64,000 bases of DNA. Origin: JBBQZU01 sp041749535. GTDB taxonomy: Bacteria; Bacteroidota; Bacteroidia; Flavobacteriales_D; Cryomorphaceae. The stretch's first letter is position 1; each line of letters begins with the position of its first letter. A program made the translations under genes and the position numbers. Below, piece by piece: positions 7,738 through 16,909 of this stretch. Below the pieces are notes generated by a model, which saw only the letters and a program-made list of their open reading frames with translations, was not told the origin of the DNA and made no database searches. The stretch covers positions 76,015 to 140,014 of the forward strand of contig JBGTBE010000003.1 of assembly GCA_041749535.1 (NCBI GenBank), in the 5' to 3' direction.

Positions 7738-8827
7738 GGGTGGTTTTTTTAAAGATCTAAAAGTTATTGAACTTGCCAGCGTGCTTGCAGGTCCATCTGC
7801 GGGCATGTTCTTTGCCGAGCTTGGAGCACGGGTGTTAAAAGTAGAAAATAAACGCGCGGGAGGGGATGTAACCCGCAGTTGGAGATTGAACGGAGAAAGC
7901 AAGGATGGCGTATCTGCCTACTACTGCTCAGTAAATTACGCCAAGGAAATCTATATGCTGGACCTGAACAACCGAGAAGATCGGGATGTAATTCTGGATG
8001 AGATTGCCACTGCAGATATTGTACTCTCAAACTACCAGGAGCGCACAGCACTCAAACTCGGGTTGAACTATGCACAACTAAAACTGCTGAACCCCAAGAT
8101 CATTTATGTTCAATTGGACGGTTTCGGCGAAAGCCAGCGCCCTGCTTTTGATGTGGTGCTTCAAGCTGAAACGGGTTGGATATCCATGACAGGAACAGAT
8201 TCAACCAAACCGGCAAAACTGCCCGTAGCCCTTATTGATGTAATAGCAGGACACCAACTCAAGGAGGCCGCACTTCTCGCAATTATACACCGCATGCGTA
8301 CCGGAGAGGGGAGCCTGGTACGATGCAACCTCGAGCAATCTTCACTCAGCGCGCTCGCCAATCAGGCAACCAACTACCTGATGGAAGGAGCGGTTGCAGA
8401 GCCCATTGGCACACTACACCCCAATATTGCGCCTTACGGTGACTGGTTTTTCACTTCCGACCATAAAAAGTTGGTACTGGCTGTAGGCAGCGATACACAG
8501 TTTAAGTCATTCTGCGAAAGCGCCGCACTCGAAGCGCTCAGTGAAGATGCCCGTTATGCTACCAATGCTGCACGTGTATTGAACCGGCCTTCCCTTGCCC
8601 GTGCCATAGCGCCTGCCATCGCCCTAAAACCTTTTAAGTATTGGTCGGAAGTATGGGGTGTACTAAACATTCCTTTCGGGGAAATAAAGGATATAGGCGA
8701 AGTACTTCAAGGCGCCGTAGCCCAAAGTATGGTACTTGAAGAAGACATAGAAGGGAAAGCTACCAAAAGACTGAGCGGCAATGCCTTCAGCGCTTCATTT
8801 TTGCAACCTTGGCAAGGGCAGGTTTGA
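7736..8827 (+). CDS. CaiB/BaiF family (class III) CoA-transferase
   Basis: The 363-residue protein starts FFKDLKVIELASVLAGPSAG, the usual N-terminus of class III CoA-transferases, followed by ELGARVLKVE. The catalytic Asp, which forms an acyl-anhydride with the substrate, is D139 in PAFDVVLQAETG. Later motifs (LPVALIDVIAGHQLKEAAL, GEGSLVRCNLEQSSLSAL, HPNIAPYGDWF) fit the family. The acid substrate cannot be told from the sequence. The length is slightly below the usual 380-400. The ATG at 7736 shares two bases with the ATG of the opposite gene. The 3' end overlaps the convergent gene at 8787 by 41 bases. Confidence 0.88.
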   Translation: MGGFFKDLKVIELASVLAGPSAGMFFAELGARVLKVENKRAGGDVTRSWRLNGESKDGVSAYYCSVNYAKEIYMLDLNNREDRDVILDEIATADIVLSNYQERTALKLGLNYAQLKLLNPKIIYVQLDGFGESQRPAFDVVLQAETGWISMTGTDSTKPAKLPVALIDVIAGHQLKEAALLAIIHRMRTGEGSLVRCNLEQSSLSALANQATNYLMEGAVAEPIGTLHPNIAPYGDWFFTSDHKKLVLAVGSDTQFKSFCESAALEALSEDARYATNAARVLNRPSLARAIAPAIALKPFKYWSEVWGVLNIPFGEIKDIGEVLQGAVAQSMVLEEDIEGKATKRLSGNAFSASFLQPWQGQV

Positions 8828-9353
8828 GAAGTGCATACACGGCAGCTGCTTCTGCATCGGTGAGTTGCATGGCAAACTTCACGTGCCGCCCCTGGTATTC
8901 GAAGCCCAACTTTTCGCCACCGAGTACCCACCAGGCATTCTCGTAGGTGTACGCGAATGATTTTTTGATCAGCACTATGGCTTCAAATTTCTCTATGTTC
9001 GGAATGTAGTATGTTTTTGCTTTGCCGTACGTATAAATGCTCCGTTTCAGCGTTAGCTCTTCCCCTGCTATTCTGATAAGTTCATTTCCCCCACGTCTAT
9101 AGAGCCACACCTTTCCCACGCGCCACAAATAATAACCCCAAAAGAAAAGAAACACGAAGAGCACCATGCGCATCTCACGTTCAGGATTGAGAACAAACTC
9201 TCTAATTGCAATGATTCCACAAACCGTCCATAGCAAAAGCCAGGCTGCGAGCAGGGTTTCCTTCCACCGTTCTATGCGCCCAAGGATGATAAGTTGCAGT
9301 GCGCCGGGCTCAGCTTTATAGCTTACCCTCTCACTGATCACCTTCACGCTCAT
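8787..9353 (-). CDS. Small membrane protein with PH-like C-terminal domain
   Basis: The 188-residue product has two adjacent membrane segments (about 33-53 and 63-80). A soluble part follows with GNELIRIAGEELTLKRSIYTYGKAKTYYIPNIEKFEAI, a pattern seen in bacterial PH-like (DUF304-type) domains. No enzyme motif is present. Its ATG overlaps the TGA of bshA (ATGA at 9350-9353), so translation is probably coupled and the two are one operon. The function is unknown; a link to bacillithiol is only positional. Confidence 0.65.
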   Translation of the reverse strand: MSVKVISERVSYKAEPGALQLIILGRIERWKETLLAAWLLLWTVCGIIAIREFVLNPEREMRMVLFVFLFFWGYYLWRVGKVWLYRRGGNELIRIAGEELTLKRSIYTYGKAKTYYIPNIEKFEAIVLIKKSFAYTYENAWWVLGGEKLGFEYQGRHVKFAMQLTDAEAAAVYALLKPALAKVAKMKR

Positions 9354-10492
9354 AGCACAGGCTGCTTATGATTTTCCAACACCTGATTGTACAGGTTGAT
9401 GTACAAGGGCAGAACCTTTTCTATACTAAAATCAGTCGAGCGCAGCACCGCATTCTCCTTAAACTGATTCAATAATTTCTCATCGCCAAGCAATTTTATT
9501 GCATTGCGCGACATCTCATCAATATCGCCTACATTGCTGGTGAATCCTGAAAATCCATCGATATTTACTTCGGGCAAACCTCCTGTGTTGGTAGATATTA
9601 CCGGAACTCCACTCGCCATGGCTTCCAGGGCGGCAAGTCCGAAACTCTCAGATTCCGAGGGCAGCAAAAACAAGTCTGACAAGCTGAGCACCTCTTCAGG
9701 TTTCTTCAGCTTTCCAATCACGTGCGTATGCCCGCAGGTCTTCAATTCACGGCAAAGTTGCTCCACCCGGTACCGGTCGGGGCCGTCGCCCACAAGGAGT
9801 AATTTAGATGGAATTACATCGAGAATTCTTCTGAAAATACGCACCACATCTTCTACCCTTTTCACCGGTCTGAAATTGCTGATGTGGGTAATGATTTTTT
9901 CACCGTTTGGGGCATACTCCTGCCTGAAGTCCTTTTCCGGCCTAGGCAGGTAATGCTCCGGGCAAATAAAATTTGGGATAACTTCTATCTCCCTTTTTAC
10001 ACGAAAATGCTCATACGTATCTGCCTTTAGGCTTTGGGACACAGCAGTAACCGCGTCGCTGTGGTTTATGGCAAATGTAATGGCGGGCTCGAAGGATGGG
10101 TCCCGCCCCACGAGGGTAATATCGGTACCATGCAAAGTGGTAATAAAGGGTATTCGTATGCCTTGGGCCTCGAGTATTCTTTGGGCCATATATGCGGCAG
10201 ATGCATGGGGAATGGCATAGTGCACATGCAGCAAATCAAGGCCTTCGTTCTTTACCACATCCACAAGCTTGCTAGCGAGCACAGTTTCGTACGGTGGGTA
10301 GTCGAATAGCGGGTATTCAGACACATTCACTTCATGGTAAAAAAGGTTCTTGGTAAATGACCCGAGCCGCACGGGCTGATTGTACGTAATAAAATGTATG
10401 GAATGGCCCTGTGCGGCGAGTGCCTTACCCAGTTCCGTAGCTACCACACCGCTTCCGCCAAATGTTGGGTAGAGAACGATTCCTATTTTCAT
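9350..10492 (-). CDS. bshA: N-acetyl-alpha-D-glucosaminyl L-malate synthase BshA
   Basis: The 380-residue GT4 glycosyltransferase has the BshA N-terminus MKIGIVLYPTFGGSGVVATE and the family stretches HVHYAIPHASAA, TTLHGTDITLVGRDPSF and FICPEHYLP. The C-terminal nucleotide-sugar site shows the GT4 motif LPSESESFGLAALEAMASGVPVI. BshA joins UDP-GlcNAc and L-malate in the first step of bacillithiol synthesis, the low-molecular-weight thiol of Bacteroidota and Firmicutes. I chose the ATG at 10492, where homology begins; the frame is open 15 codons further. bshB and bshC are not in this window. Confidence 0.92.
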   Translation of the reverse strand: MKIGIVLYPTFGGSGVVATELGKALAAQGHSIHFITYNQPVRLGSFTKNLFYHEVNVSEYPLFDYPPYETVLASKLVDVVKNEGLDLLHVHYAIPHASAAYMAQRILEAQGIRIPFITTLHGTDITLVGRDPSFEPAITFAINHSDAVTAVSQSLKADTYEHFRVKREIEVIPNFICPEHYLPRPEKDFRQEYAPNGEKIITHISNFRPVKRVEDVVRIFRRILDVIPSKLLLVGDGPDRYRVEQLCRELKTCGHTHVIGKLKKPEEVLSLSDLFLLPSESESFGLAALEAMASGVPVISTNTGGLPEVNIDGFSGFTSNVGDIDEMSRNAIKLLGDEKLLNQFKENAVLRSTDFSIEKVLPLYINLYNQVLENHKQPVL

Positions 10493-10669
10493 GAATGGTT
10501 TTTGAGCTGCAAAGATAAGGTTTTGGGCTTGGGGCAAATTGCGCTAAATTCTATATAATGTTGAAGCTTTCGCGAAATGCTAAAAAGTGTGAATAACTGC
10601 CTTTGGGATAGACCGCACCAATAAATATGTAACTTCGTAGCCCTGCTGAAATTAACAATCAGAAACCAC

Positions 10670-13636
10670 ATGAAATCCATGAGAAAAGTTGCCTTATTTT
10701 CCCTGTTCGCCGGGGTTGTTGCCCTTACCGCCTGCTCTGGCGAAGAAGAACCAAAAAGCCGTTACCAATACGAAACCGTAGCTGGCGACCCGCTAGGTGC
10801 TAAAATTTACACCCTCGACAATGGGTTGAAAGTTTACCTTTCGGTGAATAAAGAGGAACCACGTGTGGTGACTCAGATAGCTGTGCGCACTGGAAGCAAG
10901 CAAGACCCAGCCGATGCTACCGGACTGGCACATTATCTTGAGCACATGCTCTTCAAGGGCACCTCAGAATTCGGAACCAAAAACTGGGAAGAAGAAAAAG
11001 TACTACTAGAGCAGATTTCGAACCTCTACGAACAACACCGCACAGAAACGGATCCTGCAAAACGCAAAGCAATATACGCCCAGATAGACAGCACATCGAA
11101 CCTCGCTTCAAAACTTGCCATTGCCAATGAGTACGACAAGATGATTGCCTCTCTTGGAGCAAAAGGAACCAACGCATACACTTCCAATGAGAAGACGGTT
11201 TACATCAATGACATTCCTTCCAATGAACTGGAGAAGTGGGCTGCAATCGAGTCTAACAGGTTTAAGGAATTGGTACTTCGCTTGTTTCACACAGAGCTTG
11301 AAGTAGTTTACGAAGAGTTCAACAGAGGTGAAGACAGCGATCAGCGCAGGGCATTTTTTGCAATGATGGATGCGCTTTACCCCAACCATCCTTACGGTCA
11401 GCAGAGCACCATCGGCACCAGCGAGCACCTGAAGAATCCTTCCATGGAGAAAATTCAGGCCTACTTTAAAGAACGTTACCAACCCAATAACATGGCCATT
11501 GTGCTCAGTGGCGACATTGACCCGGACAATACCATAGACATTATTACCAAATATTTTGGTGACTATACCGCCGGCGAAGTGCCTGCATTTACACCTGTGG
11601 TAGAGGCTCCAATTACTGAACCTGTAGTGGTAGACATCACCGGTGTGGAAGCTGAATTTACCATGCTGGCCTACCGACTGCCTGGAATTGGTACTCCTGC
11701 AATTCCAAAGCTGAAAATACTCGATGGAATTCTCTCAAATGGACAGGCGGGCCTCATTGACCTTGACCTTGTGCAGAAACAAAAAATTATTCGCGGTTAC
11801 TCAAGCACGTATGTGCTAAAAGACTACAGCATGTTCTACATGCAGGGAGTGCCGCGTACCGGACAGGAAGTAAGCGATGTTGCAGACTTGCTAAGAGGTC
11901 AGTTGGAGCGCATCAAGAAAGGTGATTTTGAAGATTGGATGGTAGAAGCGGTGGTAAAAGACATGAAACTAAATGAACTGCGACGCACTGAATCCAACTG
12001 GGCGCGCGCTGGTAAAATGGTAGATGCATTTATCAATGAGCAATCATGGAATGATGTGGTGGGCGAATTTGCAGCCATGGAGAAAATTACCAAACAAGAG
12101 ATTGTAGATTTTGCCAATGAGCATTTTGGTGACAACAATTACGTGCAGGTGAATAAGCGTTTTGGCGAAAGCATGGCCGTGAAAGTTGAGAAACCCATCA
12201 TCACGCCAGTTGATATCGACAGAGAGTCTAAGTCCGAATTTTATCTGGCCTGGGATACCATTAAATCAGGACGTGTTGAGCCATTATTTATCGATTACAA
12301 AGCAGCCATAAACACCACAGCGCTGGGTAATGGTATAGAGTTCAACTCTATTAAAAATGAGAACAACGAGCTTTTTGACCTGTATTACATACTCGATATG
12401 GGGAGCGACCACGACAAGGTGATGAGCCTCGCCGTGCAATACCTGCCTTACCTTGGTACTTCGAAGTATGATGCATCACAACTGAAGCAGGAGTTCTTCA
12501 AATTGGGCGTTAGCTTTGACGTGTTCTCTTCGAGAGACAGAATGTATGTAACCCTCAGCGGCTTGAATGAATCGCTTGACAAAGGGATGGAGCTTTTCGA
12601 ACATATTCTGAGTGATGTACAGCCGGATGAGCAGGCGCTTAAGGACATGGTGGATGGGGTATTGAAAAACCGTCAGGATGCCATGAAAAATAAGAACCAA
12701 ATTCTGTTCAGTGCCATGATGAACTATGCACAGTACGGCCCGGCGAATCCTTTTAAGAACATCATTTCTGAAGATGATCTCAAAGGCATAACCCCTGAAA
12801 TGCTTGTTGAGAAAATCAAAGAAATTACCGCTTACAAGCACCGCATGTTCTACTTCGGCCCTCAAGCACCGAATGAAGTTATGGCAGTTGTTGACAAGCA
12901 CCACAAGGTGCCTGCTACACTGAAGGAATATCCTGAACCGCTCATGTTTGCTGAACTTCCCACAGAGAGCAATCAAGTATACTTTGCGCACTTCGACATG
13001 GTGCAGAGCGAAATGATGCTCACCTCCAAGGGCCCGCAATTTGATTTGAATCTGGTACCTGTCGCAAATCTGTACAACGAGTACTTCGGCAGCGGCCTTT
13101 CAAGTATTGTATTTCAGGAAATCAGAGAATCCAAGGCATTGGCCTATTCTGCCTACAGCGGATTTTCCATTCCACAAAAAGCAGATCGTTCACACTACGT
13201 AACTGGCTATATTGGTGCTCAGGTAGACAAACTACCGGAAGCTACCGACGCCATGCTCGCCCTTATGAGTGATATGCCCCGTGCAGAGATTCAGTTTGAA
13301 AGTGCCCGCGATGCTGCCATGAAACAAATAGAAACTTCGCGCACCACAGGTGCAGACATATTCTGGAGTTACCAGACTGCGCAACAACGCGGCATAGACT
13401 ACGACATTCAGAAAACCACCTATGAAGCACTCAAGACCATGGACATGGATAAGATGCAGGCCTTCTTCGATGAGCACATCAAAGGCAACAATTACACCTA
13501 TAATGTGATTGGCAACCGGGCTCTTATGGACCTGGAAGTGCTAAAGAAATTAGGTCCGGTGCAGGAACTTACCATGGATGAGCTTTTCGGGTACACGAAA
13601 GCATCTGACATGGCAGAGCCACTGGTGAAGAAATAA
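10670..13636 (+). CDS. M16 family zinc peptidase, lipoprotein
   Basis: The 988-residue protein has a lipoprotein signal with Cys at about 22 (VVALTAC). The M16 zinc motif HYLEH is at 88-92, in TGLAHYLEHMLFKGTSEFGT. The length and two-half layout match the large M16 peptidases (pitrilysin/insulysin type), where two homologous halves form a closed chamber that degrades peptides. The C-terminal half carries ESKALAYSAYSGFS, the usual substrate-binding R/Y-type region of the inactive half. Attachment to a membrane and a role in peptide or signal-peptide clearance are inferred. It is a single-gene unit with a terminator downstream. Confidence 0.9.
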   Translation: MKSMRKVALFSLFAGVVALTACSGEEEPKSRYQYETVAGDPLGAKIYTLDNGLKVYLSVNKEEPRVVTQIAVRTGSKQDPADATGLAHYLEHMLFKGTSEFGTKNWEEEKVLLEQISNLYEQHRTETDPAKRKAIYAQIDSTSNLASKLAIANEYDKMIASLGAKGTNAYTSNEKTVYINDIPSNELEKWAAIESNRFKELVLRLFHTELEVVYEEFNRGEDSDQRRAFFAMMDALYPNHPYGQQSTIGTSEHLKNPSMEKIQAYFKERYQPNNMAIVLSGDIDPDNTIDIITKYFGDYTAGEVPAFTPVVEAPITEPVVVDITGVEAEFTMLAYRLPGIGTPAIPKLKILDGILSNGQAGLIDLDLVQKQKIIRGYSSTYVLKDYSMFYMQGVPRTGQEVSDVADLLRGQLERIKKGDFEDWMVEAVVKDMKLNELRRTESNWARAGKMVDAFINEQSWNDVVGEFAAMEKITKQEIVDFANEHFGDNNYVQVNKRFGESMAVKVEKPIITPVDIDRESKSEFYLAWDTIKSGRVEPLFIDYKAAINTTALGNGIEFNSIKNENNELFDLYYILDMGSDHDKVMSLAVQYLPYLGTSKYDASQLKQEFFKLGVSFDVFSSRDRMYVTLSGLNESLDKGMELFEHILSDVQPDEQALKDMVDGVLKNRQDAMKNKNQILFSAMMNYAQYGPANPFKNIISEDDLKGITPEMLVEKIKEITAYKHRMFYFGPQAPNEVMAVVDKHHKVPATLKEYPEPLMFAELPTESNQVYFAHFDMVQSEMMLTSKGPQFDLNLVPVANLYNEYFGSGLSSIVFQEIRESKALAYSAYSGFSIPQKADRSHYVTGYIGAQVDKLPEATDAMLALMSDMPRAEIQFESARDAAMKQIETSRTTGADIFWSYQTAQQRGIDYDIQKTTYEALKTMDMDKMQAFFDEHIKGNNYTYNVIGNRALMDLEVLKKLGPVQELTMDELFGYTKASDMAEPLVKK

Positions 13637-13656
13637 GAAAAAAGAAATAAAAACGC

Positions 13657-13690
13657 GAAAGCCCCCTGGAAACAAGGGGCTTTCTTTTTG
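13657..13690 (+). terminator. Rho-independent terminator
   Basis: A 9-bp perfect stem (13657-13665 with 13676-13684) ends in a T-rich tract. It lies 20 bases after the M16 gene and before the convergent stop at 13728. Confidence 0.85.
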
Positions 13691-13727
13691 TACAAAGTTT
13701 CTTTGCCAGCGCGTCAAGATTCCACGC

Positions 13728-15518
13728 TTAGAATTTGAATAACATTGGAATTAGAAAGGTGGCAAGGATCCACAGCGATAAATTGAGCAAGGTGCCCACT
13801 TTTACAAAATCCATAAACTTGTATTCACCGGCGCTGAATACCATGGTATTGGTTTGGTAACCCACTGGGGTCATAAAACTGGCTGATGCCGCAAACATGA
13901 CTGCAATGAGAAATGGCGTAGGACTGAGGCCCATACTCTCTGCTGTAACTATGGCTATAGGAGTAATAAGAGCAGCAGTGGCATTGTTGCTCATAATTTC
14001 TGTAAGCAAAGTAGTAACGAGGTACAATCCAGATAGAACTGCCACTGGTCCAAAATCTCCGAGGTAGTTGGTCAGTCCGGTTGCTATGGTAATATCAAGC
14101 CCTGACTTGTTCATAGCAGTCCCCAGGCTCAGTGCTCCGGCCAAGAGAAAAACAATCTTCCAACTCACAGACTCATAAGCCTGCTTCATGGTAAGTGTGC
14201 GCGATACGACCAAAATAGCCACACCTGCTATGGTGCCAATCATAATGTCCACCCACCCCAATGTAGCGAGGGTAATAACTCCCAAAATTACAGACATCAC
14301 CAACACAAAGCGCTTGCGCTTAAAATCAATCATAGGATCTTCTGAAAGCACAACGAAAGGTGCATCTTGTCCAGATTCTATTTTCTTCATTTCAGGAATG
14401 AAGTGCTTTTTTACTTCTGCAAGAATCACATCACCCGCCTTGAGTTCTACACTGTAAAGGTCATCGTGAAATATCTCTTCCCGGTGTCTGATGGCAAGAG
14501 GCACAGCCCTAAACCTACGGCGAAAGTCGAGCTCTTTCATGTTGCTGCCTTCAAAAGAACTGTTTGATGTAATTACAATTTCTACAAGGCTGGAGTTTTT
14601 GCCTTTTACATCTTCACCCCCCATGCGCATCGCTTCTTGCACATTCACTTTCGCGCGGTCCTTCAGGTCCTTGATTTTCTTGATATCACAATTCACCTTT
14701 AGTATGTCGCCTTCCTTCAACACAAAATCGCCCGCAGGCATGCTGAAACGCGATCCATTTCTGCGCACTTCAATAATGTCCATAGCCAATTCTTTCACCA
14801 GGGCCGTATCCATAATTCGCTTACCTATGGCTTCTGCATTCTGCAGCAATTCTATTTCCGACAGGTAATCACGCATTCCAAATTTAGAGTCGAGATCGCC
14901 GGAGTTTTTGCGATCAGGAAGCAGCCTGATTCCAATAAAAATCATGTACAAAATTCCAAAAGCCAGTACGATGAGACCATATTTGGTGAATTCGAACATG
15001 CCAAATGCAGGCAGACCTTCCTTCTCAGCAATACCGCTTACGAGTATGTTCGTAGACGTGCCAATGAGGGTACAGGTGCCACCTAAAATAGACGCGAACG
15101 ACATAGGGATAAGCATCTTGGATGCACTGCGACCCGAAGCATGGGCTATCTGTATGATAACCGGTATGAAAACGGCAACTACAGGGGTATTGTTGATGAA
15201 AGCCGACGCAACAGCAATGAGCACCATCATGAGTATGATGCCTTTGTTGAAGCTTTGCCTGAACGTAGCTGCGAGCTTATAGGCAACTACCTGCAGCGCA
15301 CCCGTATTCAGCAAGGCTGCACTCAGAATAAACATAAACGCGACGGTAATCGTAGCTTTATTGCTAAACCCCAAAACGCCTTCTTCGGGCGTGATCACTC
15401 CCGTGAGTACTAGCACCGCGATAATGCAAATAGCTACAACATCAATAGAAATCCACTCGGTGGCGAAAAGTATCACCGCTCCTATGATGACTAATAGGGT
15501 TATAATTTCAGGAGTCAT
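13728..15518 (-). CDS. SLC13-family permease with central TrkA-C domains
   Basis: The 596-residue membrane protein has an N-terminal set of helices. Two RCK-type TrkA-C domains follow in the middle (about 205-285 and 295-380, for example RNGSRFSMPAGDFVLKEGDILKV and LYSVELKAGDVILAEVKKH). A second set of helices carries EIMSNNATAALITPIAI. This architecture is shared with sulfate permeases of the SAC1/SLT type and with some dicarboxylate carriers. Because it ends a minus-strand block holding metX, homoserine dehydrogenase and an Rrf2 regulator, sulfate uptake is my preferred reading, not proven. Its start overlaps the DUF2490 gene by 11 bases, so they are co-transcribed. Confidence 0.85.
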   Translation of the reverse strand: MTPEIITLLVIIGAVILFATEWISIDVVAICIIAVLVLTGVITPEEGVLGFSNKATITVAFMFILSAALLNTGALQVVAYKLAATFRQSFNKGIILMMVLIAVASAFINNTPVVAVFIPVIIQIAHASGRSASKMLIPMSFASILGGTCTLIGTSTNILVSGIAEKEGLPAFGMFEFTKYGLIVLAFGILYMIFIGIRLLPDRKNSGDLDSKFGMRDYLSEIELLQNAEAIGKRIMDTALVKELAMDIIEVRRNGSRFSMPAGDFVLKEGDILKVNCDIKKIKDLKDRAKVNVQEAMRMGGEDVKGKNSSLVEIVITSNSSFEGSNMKELDFRRRFRAVPLAIRHREEIFHDDLYSVELKAGDVILAEVKKHFIPEMKKIESGQDAPFVVLSEDPMIDFKRKRFVLVMSVILGVITLATLGWVDIMIGTIAGVAILVVSRTLTMKQAYESVSWKIVFLLAGALSLGTAMNKSGLDITIATGLTNYLGDFGPVAVLSGLYLVTTLLTEIMSNNATAALITPIAIVTAESMGLSPTPFLIAVMFAASASFMTPVGYQTNTMVFSAGEYKFMDFVKVGTLLNLSLWILATFLIPMLFKF

Positions 15519-16278
15519 TGGAAGGTTGTTTTGATTTTAGGTTAATTCTGTGGTGCACATTCAATCGAAGGATGTCACGGTCGTAAAAATCTACACCTGA
15601 TGCTCTTTGCTGAAACCAGTTCATATAGCCTGCTTCAAATGTAAACTGATCTGTAATTTCAATGCTAAACCCAAAGTAATAGCGGTTCTGATCGAATCGG
15701 TTGTAGGTGATTAGCTCACCGAAATTTATCATAAATTCATCACTCGCAAGAAGCTTTAATGGACGGTCGTTAATTCTTGCTATTGTGTATGCAAGGCCAA
15801 GTCTGTATCTGGCCCGGTACCAATGTTCAAATCCATCGGCGAGTTCTCCATCATCAACATTTCTGAAGTATCTGGATTCTAATTTCATTCGGTGGTTCAT
15901 CCTCAACTTATCCGATAATTTTACATCACCACTGAGCTGAATATGCGGACGGATTTCAGGAACTACCAAATCTGAAGTTGAAGCGGGATCCTGTGCGCTT
16001 TGCAAAAAATAGGTAAGGCCCACTGATACGTTCCATTCCGGGTGTATGCGGTATTGAACTTGCGCACGAATCAATCGTTGGTGCCTCTTAAAGCCCTCAA
16101 TATAATGGCGCTCTTGTAACTCTGAGACAAGCATCACTTTTGATGAAAGCTCTGCCCTGTTGAAATACCCAAACCACACCAAGTCCTGATAAGTAACATT
16201 CTTATCTACTGCTTGTGCTTGTGCCACTAAGCAAAAAGCGTTGCTTGCCAGTAAAAGGGTGAAGCACCATGTTTTCAT
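15508..16278 (-). CDS. DUF2490 outer-membrane-type protein
   Basis: The 256-residue product has a signal peptide ending near AQAQ and alternating beta-strand patterns. It has the DUF2490 hallmarks: VWFGYFNRAELSSKVMLVSELQERHY, RQ-type strands, and a final aromatic strand set (NYYFGFSIEI-type). DUF2490 proteins are thought to be outer-membrane barrels of unknown function. Next to an SLC13 permease it may be a partner pore. The promoter has a perfect TATATTTG box only five bases before the ATG, with a palindrome upstream of it, so the transcript may be leaderless and regulated. Confidence 0.78.
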   Translation of the reverse strand: MKTWCFTLLLASNAFCLVAQAQAVDKNVTYQDLVWFGYFNRAELSSKVMLVSELQERHYIEGFKRHQRLIRAQVQYRIHPEWNVSVGLTYFLQSAQDPASTSDLVVPEIRPHIQLSGDVKLSDKLRMNHRMKLESRYFRNVDDGELADGFEHWYRARYRLGLAYTIARINDRPLKLLASDEFMINFGELITYNRFDQNRYYFGFSIEITDQFTFEAGYMNWFQQRASGVDFYDRDILRLNVHHRINLKSKQPSNDS

Positions 16279-16283
16279 GAGCG

Positions 16284-16291
16284 CAAATATA
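16284..16291 (-). promoter_or_regulatory. -7 box TATATTTG of the DUF2490-SLC13 operon
   Basis: The sequence is a perfect TAnnTTTG on the minus strand. Its final G is five bases before the ATG at 16278, which places the transcription start at or next to the start codon. Confidence 0.6.
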
Positions 16292-16300
16292 TAAATTCTA

Positions 16301-16318
16301 TTAATCCTATAGGATTAA
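16301..16318. promoter_or_regulatory. 18-bp palindrome, candidate Rrf2 operator
   Basis: A perfect 18-bp palindrome, TTAATCCTATAGGATTAA, lies just upstream of the -7 box of the DUF2490 gene, in the -33 region. Rrf2 regulators bind dyads of this size, and an Rrf2 gene is adjacent. The assignment of this site to that protein is inferred. Confidence 0.6.
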
Positions 16319-16410
16319 ATATTTATTGATTTAAAAAAAACTTTCAGGTTTGCATAATTCCGCATACGTAGATTTGACGATCATGTTCTGGGTGACTACT
16401 AACAAGTAGA

Positions 16411-16857
16411 TCAATCATCAGAGTTCACTGAAAGAAGCGAGAATTCTCTGTTTAAAATATTGGCAATGGTCGCTCCCTTCAACAGCTCAACAGTGTAATT
16501 TCGCAACTCGAGAAATACAGACCTGATTCCACAAGTCTGTTCATCCTTACACTCTTCACATCGCTCGTAATAGGTATGGGTTACACATGGCAACAAAGCC
16601 AGCGGTCCATCGAACAGACGCATAATTTCAGCCAATGAAATATCTTGTGGGGGCCTGTGCAGCAAATACCCACCACCTTTGCCCTTTCTCGATGTAAGTA
16701 TGGCGGCCTTCTTAAGATCGAGCAGGATGGACTCCAAAAACTTGTAAGGAATTTTCTCAGCATCAGCAATGTCTCTTGCTATTATGGGATCCTTGGTATT
16801 GCGCTTTGCAATGTGCACCAACGCCACGATTGCATATTTTGTCTTCTTGGAGAGCAT
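16411..16857 (-). CDS. Rrf2 family transcriptional regulator
   Basis: The 148-residue protein has the Rrf2 winged helix: MLSKKTKYAIVALVHIAK, IARDIADAEKIPYKFLESIL and the wing RKGKGGGYLLHRPP. Four Cys at 91, 100, 103 and 109 sit in the region where IscR, NsrR and CymR-like proteins have their sensing residues. This is consistent with an Fe-S cluster or a thiol switch. The neighbours are methionine-pathway genes and a putative sulfate permease, so a sulfur-status regulator is likely. It has its own TATATTTG box 4 bases before the start. Confidence 0.88.
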   Translation of the reverse strand: MLSKKTKYAIVALVHIAKRNTKDPIIARDIADAEKIPYKFLESILLDLKKAAILTSRKGKGGGYLLHRPPQDISLAEIMRLFDGPLALLPCVTHTYYERCEECKDEQTCGIRSVFLELRNYTVELLKGATIANILNREFSLLSVNSDD

Positions 16858-16861
16858 TGTG

Positions 16862-16869
16862 CAAATATA
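16862..16869 (-). promoter_or_regulatory. -7 box TATATTTG of the Rrf2 gene
   Basis: A perfect TAnnTTTG lies on the minus strand with its last base 4 bases before the ATG at 16857. The transcript would have almost no leader. AT-rich imperfect dyads lie directly upstream (16870-16890) and may be an autoregulatory site. Confidence 0.55.
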
Positions 16870-16909
16870 CTATACCATATATCATGATGACTATCTCTGG
16901 GCAAGGCTG

